From positions 62,001 through 126,000 of the forward strand of contig CBDCVV010000019.1 of the NCBI GenBank assembly GCA_965223235.1: a DNA stretch of 64,000 nt, read 5' to 3'. The notes under the pieces were generated by a model that had not been told where the DNA came from, searched no databases, and was given only the letters and a program-made list of their open reading frames with translations. The stretch's first letter is position 1. The number at the start of each line of letters is the position of its first letter. Positions 16,949 through 25,257 of this stretch are shown one piece after another. A program made the position numbers and the translations under genes. This DNA comes from UBA2589 sp965223235 (lineage in GTDB: Bacteria; Gemmatimonadota; Gemmatimonadetes; Longimicrobiales; Gaopeijiaceae).

Positions 16949-18079
16949 ATGACGATCAAGCGGCGAGACTTCCTCAAGAAGGCAGGCACCACAGCTGCCG
17001 GTGCCGCCACATTGGGTGCCTGCGGTGCCGGTGGGGCCGAAGGCGGCGAAGGCGCCGCCCAAGGAGGCGGAGTCAGCGGGCCCCGGGTCAGCTGGCGGCT
17101 CGCCACTAGCTTCCCACCATCTCTCGATCTGCTGCACGGGGCCGGTGTCCGCGTGGCGCAGCGTGTGGAGGAGCTAACGGGTGGCAACTTTACGATTCGT
17201 GTGTACGCCGCCGGCGAGATCGTTCCGGCTCTGCAGGTGATGGACGCCGTGATGCAAGGCACCGTCCAGTGTGGAGTCTCTCCGGGCTATTACTACATCG
17301 GCAAGAATCCGGCCTTGGCGTTCGACACAGCGATCCCCTTTGGACTATCGACGCGTCAGCAGTATGCGTGGATGATGCACGGCGGTGGGGTCGAGCTGCT
17401 CAATTCAATCTACGCCGACTTCGGAATCATCTCCTTCCCGTGCAACTCGACGGGCGGGCAGATGGGTGGCTGGTTCCGCGAGCCGGTCAACAGCCTCGCT
17501 GAGCTCGCAGGGCTTCGCTTCCGCATCCCGGGCATCGGGGGTGAAATCATGTCTCGCCTCGGGGTGACGGTGCAGAATCTGGGGGCACCCGAGATCTACC
17601 CTGCCCTGGAGCGAGGAGCGATCGACGCCACGGAGTGGGTCGGCCCATACGACGATGAGAAGTTGGGATTCTATCAGGTTGCGAAGAACTACTACTACCC
17701 CGGGTGGTGGGAGCCAGGCGTGACCATGGGGCTCCTCATCAGCTTGGAGGCGTTCAACGAGCTGCCCCCAGCCTACCAGGAAATCTTGAAGTCGGTGTGC
17801 GGTGAGACGTTCGCGGACCGGCTGGCGGCGTACGACAACGCGAATCCCCTCGCCCTCCAGAGGCTCGTCAACGACCACGGCGTGGTGGTGCGCGAGTACT
17901 CACAGGACATCATGGATGCAGCGTGGCGTGAGTCGAACGCCTATCTGGAGGAGCAGTCCGCGGCGGACGAGTCGTTCCGGCGGGTGTACGATTCGTACCG
18001 GACGTTCAGGGACGCACAATGGTCCTACGCGAACGGGAACGAGCTCTCGTACCAGGTGTCGGCGTTCGGGCGGGTCTGA
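16949..18079 (+). CDS. TRAP transporter solute-binding protein (DctP family), Tat-exported
   Basis: A 376-residue protein. The N-terminus has a twin-arginine signal (KRRDFLKKAG) followed by a hydrophobic segment and GACGAGG, which could be a lipobox. The mature protein shows DctP features: SWRLATSFPPSLDLLHGAG, RFRIPGIGGEIMSRLG and the ligand-contact segment GAIDATEWVGPYDD. The last resembles TakP-type proteins that bind 2-oxo acids with a metal. It delivers a carboxylate to the DctQ/DctM permease; matching permease genes lie on the other strand at 22440-24298. A CCCCGC-ACA-GCGGGG hairpin (16890-16904) lies in its leader. It converges with the O-methyltransferase gene, 4 bp apart. Confidence 0.92.
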   Translation: MTIKRRDFLKKAGTTAAGAATLGACGAGGAEGGEGAAQGGGVSGPRVSWRLATSFPPSLDLLHGAGVRVAQRVEELTGGNFTIRVYAAGEIVPALQVMDAVMQGTVQCGVSPGYYYIGKNPALAFDTAIPFGLSTRQQYAWMMHGGGVELLNSIYADFGIISFPCNSTGGQMGGWFREPVNSLAELAGLRFRIPGIGGEIMSRLGVTVQNLGAPEIYPALERGAIDATEWVGPYDDEKLGFYQVAKNYYYPGWWEPGVTMGLLISLEAFNELPPAYQEILKSVCGETFADRLAAYDNANPLALQRLVNDHGVVVREYSQDIMDAAWRESNAYLEEQSAADESFRRVYDSYRTFRDAQWSYANGNELSYQVSAFGRV

Positions 18080-18083
18080 TCGA

Positions 18084-18746
18084 CTACTTCTTGTAGAGAA
18101 GCGTTACCCCGTCCCCGATCGGCACGAGGCTCATCTCCACGCGGTGGTCGTCGATCACCGTGGCGTTGAAGCCTCGAATCGACATGGTGTCGTCATCATG
18201 ATTCTCTGGGTCGGCCACACGCCCGGCCCAGAGCGTGTTGTCCACCGCAATCAGGCCACCCGGGCGGAGCAGCCGCAGAGACTTCTCGTAGTAGTCCTCG
18301 AGCTCTCGCTTGTCGGCGTCGATAAAGACGAAGTCGATCGAGCCTTCCGCACCCTCGGCGAGCAGGCGTGCGAGCGAGTCGCTCGCCGGGCCCGGCCGAA
18401 ACTCCACTCGGTCCGAGACGCCGGCTTCGGCCCAGTACCTTCGTCCGAACGAAGGCCATTCCTCATCGATGTCGAGAGCGATCACGCGACCGTCTTCGGG
18501 GAGGCCCAACGCAATGCAAAGCGTGCTGTAGCCGGTAAAAGTGCCGACCTCGATCGCACGTCGAACACCCATGGCCCGAACGAGCACGGTCATGAATTGG
18601 CCCTGCTCGGGGCTGATCTGCATGTCGGCCAACTCTAGCTTCGCCGTCTCTTCCCGTAGGCGGCGATGAGTATCCGACTCTCGGAATCCGACCTCTTGGT
18701 AGTACGAATAGAGAGGTGCGGTGAGAGGGGTCGTACGTCGACTCAT
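18084..18746 (-). CDS. Class I SAM-dependent O-methyltransferase
   Basis: A 220-residue member of the caffeoyl-CoA/catechol O-methyltransferase family. The SAM-binding motif is RRAIEVGTFTGYSTL near residue 60, with an acidic ribose contact in ALDIDEEW. The metal-binding Asp lies in FIDADKRELEDYYE, and VDNTLW is the second metal/substrate segment. The ATG at 18746 overlaps the stop of the upstream AlkA-like gene (ATGA), so the two are co-translated. The family methylates catechol-like hydroxyls with Mg2+; the actual substrate is not deducible. No signal peptide, so it is cytoplasmic. Confidence 0.92.
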   Translation of the reverse strand: MSRRTTPLTAPLYSYYQEVGFRESDTHRRLREETAKLELADMQISPEQGQFMTVLVRAMGVRRAIEVGTFTGYSTLCIALGLPEDGRVIALDIDEEWPSFGRRYWAEAGVSDRVEFRPGPASDSLARLLAEGAEGSIDFVFIDADKRELEDYYEKSLRLLRPGGLIAVDNTLWAGRVADPENHDDDTMSIRGFNATVIDDHRVEMSLVPIGDGVTLLYKK

Positions 18747-19366
18747 GTCAGCTCCGTTTCCAAAATACGCCACATGTAGAACGCGGCGGCGCTACGCCAC
18801 GGCCGATACGCATCACCGAGCGGCTTCAACTCCTTCGCGGTGGGAGGAGTATCCATCTCGTGCGCCTTGGCGTACCCGGCGCGCACGCCAAGGTCACCGG
18901 TAGGCCATACATCCGGACGGTACAGCCTGAACATCAGGTGCATTTGGGCCGTCCACTCTCCGATCCCGCGCACAGTGACGAGCCGCCGCACCACCTCATC
19001 GTCCGGCTGGTCTTCCAGGTCGTGCAGCTCCACTTCCCCGCTGCTGACCTTGGTCGCGAGATCACGGATCGCGGCAAGCTTGTTCCGTGACAGGCCTGCT
19101 GCGCGCAGCTTCGACTCCGACGCGCGCAGCACACGACGGGGCGTCACCTCACCCCCGAGCGCATCCTCGAAACGACCATGGATGGTCGCGGCGGCCTTCC
19201 CTGCTAGCTGTTGGTAGCAGATGCACCGCGCGAGGTAGGGGAAGTGTTCGGCCCGCTGGTCCGCGACCCGGATCGTACCGATCGCCCGGACCCAAGGTCC
19301 GAGGATAGGGTCACGCCCCAACTTCCGGCGACCTCCGGTCCATACCGTCTTGAGCTCGGCTTCCAT
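18743..19366 (-). CDS. DNA-3-methyladenine glycosylase II (AlkA-like HhH-GPD)
   Basis: A 207-residue HhH-GPD DNA glycosylase that removes alkylated bases in base-excision repair. The helix-hairpin-helix and catalytic loop read VRGIGEWTAQMHLMF then VWPTGDLGVR, where the Asp activates the attack. The N-terminal helices include ICYQQLAGKAAATIHGRF, the typical 'QQ' base-flipping region. It lacks the N-terminal AlkA beta domain of E. coli (282 residues), so it is the short form common in many bacteria. It overlaps the O-methyltransferase by 4 bp and lies 43 bp downstream of the ADOP permease gene. Confidence 0.93.
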   Translation of the reverse strand: MEAELKTVWTGGRRKLGRDPILGPWVRAIGTIRVADQRAEHFPYLARCICYQQLAGKAAATIHGRFEDALGGEVTPRRVLRASESKLRAAGLSRNKLAAIRDLATKVSSGEVELHDLEDQPDDEVVRRLVTVRGIGEWTAQMHLMFRLYRPDVWPTGDLGVRAGYAKAHEMDTPPTAKELKPLGDAYRPWRSAAAFYMWRILETELT

Positions 19367-19409
19367 GCCCGACAGTGCCCTCTTTCACTAGGGCCCACAA
19401 GGTTGTCCG

Positions 19410-22034
19410 TTAGTCGCCTCGCAACGTCGTAGCGGGGTCAAAGCGAGTCGCACGGGAAGCCGGAATCATGTTGGCAATCAGGGCCACAAGGGTCAGGACC
19501 ACCGGGACACCGATGAGCGTCAGGGGATCCGACGACGTGACGCCATAGAGTAGGCTTTCGAGTAGCCGGCCCACGAGGAGGGACGCAGCCAAGCCGATCA
19601 CAATTCCAACTGCGAGAATACGAACCCCTTGGTTCATCACCATGCGACGAACGCCACCGACCTGCGCGCCAAGCGCCATCCGGAGCCCGATCTCCTTCCG
19701 ACGCTGGGACACGGAGTACGCCATCACGCCGTAGATCCCCACACCGGCCATGACGAGGGCGAACACCGCGAAGGTGACAAAGAGGGTGACCAGCGCATAG
19801 TCGCTCGCTCGGAACTCGTACTGCGCCCGTTCCATTGATCGAATGGGACCCACGGGGAGCTGCCGATCGACGGACCACACCGCTTCCCGAATCGGCCCGG
19901 CCAGCTCCTCCGGTGCACCCGATGTGCGCGTGAGGAAGTACATGGCCCTTCGAGCGTCTTGCACGTGGGGGCGATAGATGGCGCGCGAGGCGTCTTCGGT
20001 GCCCTCCGGCGATCGTACGTTGCTGACGACGCCCACTACGTTCAGCCAATCCTCCGACTCAGCGATCCGCAGTCGTCGTCCGACGGGATCTTCGTCCGGC
20101 CAGAACTGCTCGGCCACCTCGAGACTGATCACGGCGACGGGGAACGACGTCGCCCGATCGTCGTCCGTGAAGCCCCGACCCCTCAAGACGTCGAGGCCGA
20201 CTACGTCGAAGAAATTCTGTGATACGTAGTGAAACCATCCTCGCGGCGCGGCACGGCCCTCGGGCAGCTGAACGCCCTCTATCTCGACCGAACGAGCCGC
20301 CCCAAACTCGAGTCCCGGAAGTGAGCTGGAGAGCGCGACCGTACCGAGTCGCGGAGTGTTCGCGAGGGCCTCGGAGGCGTCGGTATAAAACGCGAGCGTC
20401 GCTTCGTCATCCTGATATCCGCCCTCAGGAAGTTCGGAGCGCACGGTCAGGAAGTCCTCGATCTCGTAACCCAAGGGGCGGGAGTTGATGTTGATCACGG
20501 TACGGCACACCAGAGTCGCGACAACCATGAGCGTAACCGCGAGTGCAATCTGCGCGGTCGCGAGCCCGTTTCGCATACGCCGCCCGCTACGGCTGCTACC
20601 CGAGGACCGAGCGTCTCGCAGCGTGTTCGACGCGCTGAGACCGGAGGCTCGTAGCGCGGGTACCAGGCCGAAGACCATCGGCGCGACGAGTGAGACCACG
20701 AGCGTGAACGCGAGGACTCGGCCGTCGAGCTCCGCCATGAGGAGAACTCCTTCCGTCCCGGCCGAGATCCACACTAGTGCCCGGTTGAGGAGGCCCGCGA
20801 ACACCAACCCCATTGCGGCGGCCATGAGCGAGATCACCAGGCTCTCTGTGAGCAACTGCCGTACGAGTCGCTTGCGCTCGGCTCCGAGGGCCGAGCGTAC
20901 GGCGATCTCCCGCGCTCGCACGCTCGCACGTGCCAGGAGCATATTCGCGACATTCGCACATGCAATGAGAATCACCATCGCGACGGTGATCTGTAGCATC
21001 AAGAGGATTCGGTTGCCGTCGTCATCGATTAGGGAATCCATCACCGGAGCCGACCATAGGGCCCATCCTCGATTCTGCGCCGGCCACTCATCGGCCAGCT
21101 GGGCGCCGATCGCTCGAGCCTCCTCTTCGGCAGCAGCGTGACTCACGCCGGTAGCGAGGCGACCGACCACGAAGAGATACCGAGCGGTGCGATCGGGACT
21201 GGATCGATCGATCACGAGTGGCAGGACCACCTCAGCCTCGGCAAACGAAGCGAACTCGAGTTTCGGATGCGTGACGCCGACGACCGTGTACTCGAGCCCA
21301 TCCAGCTCGAGTACCGTACCTAGTACCCCGCGATCTCCACCGTATCGCTCCTCCCAGAAGCCGTGCGTAAGCATCGCGACCCGCTCTGCACCCTCGCGAT
21401 CCTCCCCTTCGACGAACTCTCGACCGAGAAATGGCGGGAGTCTCCACGTGTGAAAGAGGCCGACCGTCGCCAGAAGTCCCTGGACCCGTGCTGGCTCATC
21501 CCCACCGAGGACAAGCTGGCTCTCGGTCACGGCAGACAGCGACTCGTAGCTGCGTGCCCGTGCGACCAGATCCAGGTAGTCGGCGGGCGAAACGCTTCCT
21601 TGATCCACACCCAGTTCGGCGTTCGTGCCCCGGACCACGGCAGCCGTGGCCTCGTCCTGCATGGGGAGGTCGGCGAACACCACGACATTGACGAGCGAGA
21701 AGATCGACGTGTTCACCCCGATCGCGAGCGCCAACGTAAGGGTGGAGACGATCGCGAATCCGGGACTCTTGATGAGCGACCGGAGGGCATACCGGAGATC
21801 CTGCGATACTGACTCCATCGATCCATCCCGTACGTGAAGGTCGTTTCTGGTCTGCCATCGGAGTCGGAGTGCACCGGGGATTGAGCGAAGCACCTCTTGG
21901 CGATACCAGCTCCCAGCCTTCCCCCGCCGACGGTAGCCCTCGTCCAGATCGCCAAGGACCTCGTCGCGGTACGTCCAAGGCAGAAGGAAAGCCAAGAGTG
22001 TGCGGCTCCAGCGGGGCGGCGGCACGCGACTCAT
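19410..22034 (-). CDS. ADOP-type ABC transporter permease (MacB/FtsX family), 874 aa
   Basis: The second ADOP protein of the window. A cytoplasmic prefix (FLLPWTYRDEVLGDLDEGYR, then SWYRQEVLRSIPG) differs from that of the protein at 2360 and matches the second prefix type of this family. Two MacB-like halves follow: TLALAIGVNTSIFSLVNVVV begins the first, and NGLATAQIALAVTLMVVATL begins the second. FtsX motifs AREIAVRSALGAERKRL and RKEIGLRMALGAQVGG lie in the two halves. About eight transmembrane helices are visible. It follows its padR gene by 9 bp and has no adjacent ATPase. The substrate is unknown; the fold is shared with lipoprotein and macrolide exporters. Confidence 0.92.
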   Translation of the reverse strand: MSRVPPPRWSRTLLAFLLPWTYRDEVLGDLDEGYRRRGKAGSWYRQEVLRSIPGALRLRWQTRNDLHVRDGSMESVSQDLRYALRSLIKSPGFAIVSTLTLALAIGVNTSIFSLVNVVVFADLPMQDEATAAVVRGTNAELGVDQGSVSPADYLDLVARARSYESLSAVTESQLVLGGDEPARVQGLLATVGLFHTWRLPPFLGREFVEGEDREGAERVAMLTHGFWEERYGGDRGVLGTVLELDGLEYTVVGVTHPKLEFASFAEAEVVLPLVIDRSSPDRTARYLFVVGRLATGVSHAAAEEEARAIGAQLADEWPAQNRGWALWSAPVMDSLIDDDGNRILLMLQITVAMVILIACANVANMLLARASVRAREIAVRSALGAERKRLVRQLLTESLVISLMAAAMGLVFAGLLNRALVWISAGTEGVLLMAELDGRVLAFTLVVSLVAPMVFGLVPALRASGLSASNTLRDARSSGSSRSGRRMRNGLATAQIALAVTLMVVATLVCRTVININSRPLGYEIEDFLTVRSELPEGGYQDDEATLAFYTDASEALANTPRLGTVALSSSLPGLEFGAARSVEIEGVQLPEGRAAPRGWFHYVSQNFFDVVGLDVLRGRGFTDDDRATSFPVAVISLEVAEQFWPDEDPVGRRLRIAESEDWLNVVGVVSNVRSPEGTEDASRAIYRPHVQDARRAMYFLTRTSGAPEELAGPIREAVWSVDRQLPVGPIRSMERAQYEFRASDYALVTLFVTFAVFALVMAGVGIYGVMAYSVSQRRKEIGLRMALGAQVGGVRRMVMNQGVRILAVGIVIGLAASLLVGRLLESLLYGVTSSDPLTLIGVPVVLTLVALIANMIPASRATRFDPATTLRGD

Positions 22035-22043
22035 TTGCTTGGC

Positions 22044-22379
22044 CTACACCCGCCCATTGGGCTCGACGGAGAGTCCGTCCCAGAGGGCGTTCAACGCGCG
22101 CCGCGACCGGTGCAAGGCGTACACCCCCGAAGGCTCTAGCCGGAAGTACTTCTTCGCCCTTCCCCCGCGCTCCGGAGTCGGAGCGCCGATCGCGGAGCTT
22201 ACGTAGCCCCGCCGTTCCAGGCGGTCCAAAGCCGCGTACACCGACGCAACAGCGGCCTCGGTCCCGGCGCACTCACGAAGCTCGTCTTGAATGGAGACCC
22301 CGTACGCACGGTCCTCTAGGCGGGCCACTGCGAGCAAAACCATCTGCTCGAACTCGCCAAGGTATTCCCCTCGCGGCAT
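22044..22379 (-). CDS. PadR family transcriptional regulator
   Basis: A 111-residue winged-helix protein. EFEQMVLLAVARLEDRAYGV forms the first helices, and ASVYAALDRLERRGYVSS is the recognition helix region. A wing ends in GGRAKKYFRLEPSG, and a short C-terminal helix follows. The ATG at 22379 has GGAAG about 7 bp ahead, and the longer GTG form adds only four residues. It is longer and distinct from the PadR at 2052. It precedes the ADOP gene by 9 bp and very likely controls it. A CACA-AG-TGTG repeat lies just upstream (about 22390-22400) and could be part of an operator. Confidence 0.92.
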   Translation of the reverse strand: MPRGEYLGEFEQMVLLAVARLEDRAYGVSIQDELRECAGTEAAVASVYAALDRLERRGYVSSAIGAPTPERGGRAKKYFRLEPSGVYALHRSRRALNALWDGLSVEPNGRV

Positions 22380-22439
22380 GATTTCTTCCACAAGTGTGAG
22401 GATTGCTCGCTCACCCTACGGGAAGGGCACTACCGAGTT

Positions 22440-23738
22440 TCAGCGCGGCACAGCCATCCAGGTCACCGCTGCGAGTACGACCAGCTGAATCACGATGAAG
22501 GGAATAACCCCGCGATAGATCGACGTGGTGGCGATCTCCTCAGGTGTGACCCCCCTCAGATAGAAGAGTGAGAACCCGAACGGCGGCGTCAGGAACGACG
22601 TCTGGAGGTTCACCGCCAACACGATCCCGAGCCACGTGAGATCCACCCCCAAAATCATCGCCGCAGGCACAATCAGCGGCACGATGATGAAGGCGATCTC
22701 GAAGAAGTCGATAAAGAATCCGAGGAGGAAGACGACTAGGTTCACGACCAACAGGAAGCCAAGCGCGCCGCCAGGAATGCCCGTCAGCATCGACTCGATC
22801 CAGATGTCCCCATCGAAGCCGCGGAAAACCAAGGCGAAGAGTGTCGACCCGATAAGCAGGAAGACGACCATGATGGTGAGGCGACTGGTCTCCTCCATCG
22901 CCTGCTTCAGCGCGTCCAGAGAAAGCGAGCGATTCATCGCGGCAAGCGCCATGGCACCGACCGAGCCAAGCGCGCCGGCTTCCGTCGGAGTGGCTACACC
23001 CGCGAAGATACTTCCCAGCACGACGACGATCAGAATCAGCGGCGGCAGCAGCGAAACGACCACCCGCTTCGCCAACTCCCCTCCGGAGACGCGCATGTCT
23101 TCGGGAAGAGCGGGGGCGACGTCTTTCTTCAAGAAGGCGATAGACGCGACATACACCGCGTAGGCGCCCGTCAGTGCCAGACCTGGGAGTAGCGCAGCCC
23201 GGAACAAGCTACCGACCGGCACACCCATCTGATCACCCAAGACGATGAGCACGATCGAGGGGGGGATGATCTGACCCAACGTCCCGGCCGCCGCGATCGT
23301 CCCCAGAGAGATCTCGGACTTGTACCCATTGCGAAGCATTACAGGGAGCGAGATCAGACCCATGGCGGTGACACTGGCCCCGACGACCCCTGTTGCCGCC
23401 GCGAGCAACGCCCCAACGAAGATCACCCCGATCGCGAGACCACCCCGGAATCGCCCGAAGAGTAGGCCGATCGTCTCGAGGAGTTGTTCAGCGAGCTTCG
23501 ACTTCTCCAGAACCGTGCCCATGAAGATGAAGAACGGCACCGCGAGTAGGGTGAAGTTCGACATCGTCCCGAACGTCCGCTCGGGCATGGCGAATAGGAG
23601 CGGTAAGTCGAACACCCCGGCGGCAGAGCCGATGAGGGCGAAGATGAACGCGGTGCCGCCGAGCGCGAACGCCACCGGATACCCGGTGAAGATCATCGTC
23701 AGGACGACGAAGAACATGGCCGGTCCCCAAAGACTCAT
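22440..23738 (-). CDS. dctM: TRAP transporter large permease DctM
   Basis: A 432-residue integral membrane protein of the DctM family with about 12-13 hydrophobic segments. Landmarks are FTGYPVAFALGGTAF and ATGVVGASVTAMGLISLPVML. The conserved loop GTLGQIIPPSIVLIVLGDQ carries the IPPS motif. Near the C-terminus comes TSFLTPPFGFSLFYLRGV. It couples sodium entry to uptake of the carboxylate delivered by a DctP protein. The ATG overlaps the dctQ stop by 4 bp. Its partner binding protein is probably the one at 16949 on the opposite strand, about 5 kb away; no dctP adjoins this pair. Confidence 0.95.
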   Translation of the reverse strand: MSLWGPAMFFVVLTMIFTGYPVAFALGGTAFIFALIGSAAGVFDLPLLFAMPERTFGTMSNFTLLAVPFFIFMGTVLEKSKLAEQLLETIGLLFGRFRGGLAIGVIFVGALLAAATGVVGASVTAMGLISLPVMLRNGYKSEISLGTIAAAGTLGQIIPPSIVLIVLGDQMGVPVGSLFRAALLPGLALTGAYAVYVASIAFLKKDVAPALPEDMRVSGGELAKRVVVSLLPPLILIVVVLGSIFAGVATPTEAGALGSVGAMALAAMNRSLSLDALKQAMEETSRLTIMVVFLLIGSTLFALVFRGFDGDIWIESMLTGIPGGALGFLLVVNLVVFLLGFFIDFFEIAFIIVPLIVPAAMILGVDLTWLGIVLAVNLQTSFLTPPFGFSLFYLRGVTPEEIATTSIYRGVIPFIVIQLVVLAAVTWMAVPR

Positions 23739-24298
23739 GCCTGCGCCTCCTCACCTGCTCGGCCATGATCGTCACCCGGAGTCGCACCGGTGATCACGTC
23801 AACCTGTTTCACCAACTGGCTGAACGCCTGCATGAGTAGCATCACAAAGGAGACGAGGATCAGCGCTTTGATCGGGTAACGCGGCAAACCTCCGGGATCG
23901 GGGGACATCTCGCGGATGCTCCACGAGTTCTGGACCGCCGGAAAGGACACGTACAGCATCAGGATCGAGAACGGAATCAAGAACAAGATCGTTCCGGCCA
24001 TGTCGATGATCGCCCTCGTCTTGGCACTGAACCGCTCGTACATGACGTCCACACGGACATGGACGTCGTGGTTCAGACCGTACGCGGCCCCCAACAAGAA
24101 GATGATGGAGAACAGGTACCATTGCGCCTCGGTGGCGGGCGTCAGATTCAACGTCCACTGCTGAGAGCGTGCGAAGTACCGGACAACGGCGCTGATGGCT
24201 CCGATGAGGACCATGACGAGTGCCATCCAACGGATGACACTACCGATCCGATCGTTCAGCCCATCGACGAATCGGGAGAAGCTCCTGAGTATTTGCAT
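23735..24298 (-). CDS. dctQ: TRAP transporter small permease DctQ
   Basis: A 187-residue protein with four transmembrane helices (near residues 20-45, 60-80, 98-120 and 145-165). The DctQ signature lies in ATEAQWYLFSIIFLLGAAYG followed by NHDVHVRVDVMYERFSAK. This subunit scaffolds DctM in the inner membrane. It is translationally coupled to dctM. A 68 bp gap separates it from the fabG-like gene upstream on the same strand, enough for a separate promoter, though none stands out. Confidence 0.95.
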   Translation of the reverse strand: MQILRSFSRFVDGLNDRIGSVIRWMALVMVLIGAISAVVRYFARSQQWTLNLTPATEAQWYLFSIIFLLGAAYGLNHDVHVRVDVMYERFSAKTRAIIDMAGTILFLIPFSILMLYVSFPAVQNSWSIREMSPDPGGLPRYPIKALILVSFVMLLMQAFSQLVKQVDVITGATPGDDHGRAGEEAQA

Positions 24299-24366
24299 CC
24301 GCGGAGTTTGTGGGACGAGCGTGAATCGGGCAAACCCTTTCGTGTCACTCTCGAAGAAAGTCGTGG

Positions 24367-25209
24367 CTAGAGCAGATACCCGCCGTCGACCGGGAGTACC
24401 GCCCCGGTGATGTGGCGGGCCGCTTCAGAGCAGAGAAACACAACCACTCCGGCTACATCCTGAGGATCTCCTAGCCTCCCGAGCACGGCACGTTCCCTCG
24501 CACGATCGAGAATCTCGGGCGGGACACCATCGGTGAGGCGCGTGGTCCGGATGTAGCCTGGTGCGACCGCATTGACGTTCACGTTTCGCGGGCCAAGCTC
24601 GACCGCGGCACTGCGCGTGAGGCCGATGAGTCCAGCTTTGGACGACGCGTAGTTGGCGATCCCGAACTCGGAGCGCACGCCGTGCACCGACGTGATGTTC
24701 ACGATCTTGCCGTACTCCTGCCTACGAAGGATCCGCGCCACCGACCGAGTGAAGAAGAAGGCACCATCGAGGTTCGTGCGAACCACTGCCTCCCACTCGT
24801 GGTCCTCCATTCGCCACAACGCACGGTCGCGACCTACCCCGGCGTTATTGATGAGTATGTGGACGCCACCGAGCTCTTCCTCGACCTCGGCGACGAAGGC
24901 GCGGACGTCCTTGCTGTCTCGAACGTCGCACGCCCTGAAATAGACCTCGGCTTCTTCGGAGCGAAGCCGATGCGCCGTCTCCTGCGCATCGAGACGGGAC
25001 TGTGACCCCGTATCCAGGAAGCAGAACCCGATGCGGCAACCACATCGAGCGAGCTCGAGAGCGATGGCCCGTCCCAGTCCGCTGGACCCTCCGGTCACGA
25101 GCGCTACCTGTCCACGGAGATCCCCGCCGACTCGAAGTGGCTCCGGCTGCGTCTCGCGGCTCACCTCATCCAAGAGCGCTCCGACCGCGCCGTGCATTTC
25201 CTCGTTCAT
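24367..25209 (-). CDS. SDR family oxidoreductase, FabG-like
   Basis: A 280-residue classical SDR with all hallmark motifs: GGSSGLGRAIAL for NADP(H) near residue 41, NNAG in LINNAGVGRD, and catalytic Ser in NITSVHG with YASSK. The C-terminal HITGAVLPVDGG is typical of 3-oxoacyl-ACP reductases. An N-terminal extension of about 30 residues (DEVSRETQPEPLRVGG) precedes the Rossmann fold, which is unusual for FabG. It lies between the histidine kinase gene and the TRAP permease genes, all on the minus strand. Substrate specificity cannot be assigned from sequence alone. Confidence 0.92.
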   Translation of the reverse strand: MNEEMHGAVGALLDEVSRETQPEPLRVGGDLRGQVALVTGGSSGLGRAIALELARCGCRIGFCFLDTGSQSRLDAQETAHRLRSEEAEVYFRACDVRDSKDVRAFVAEVEEELGGVHILINNAGVGRDRALWRMEDHEWEAVVRTNLDGAFFFTRSVARILRRQEYGKIVNITSVHGVRSEFGIANYASSKAGLIGLTRSAAVELGPRNVNVNAVAPGYIRTTRLTDGVPPEILDRARERAVLGRLGDPQDVAGVVVFLCSEAARHITGAVLPVDGGYLL

Positions 25210-25257
25210 GGGCCGGAAGGCTACCGTCCGCGGCGTCCGGCGCGCAACAAGGGTTGT

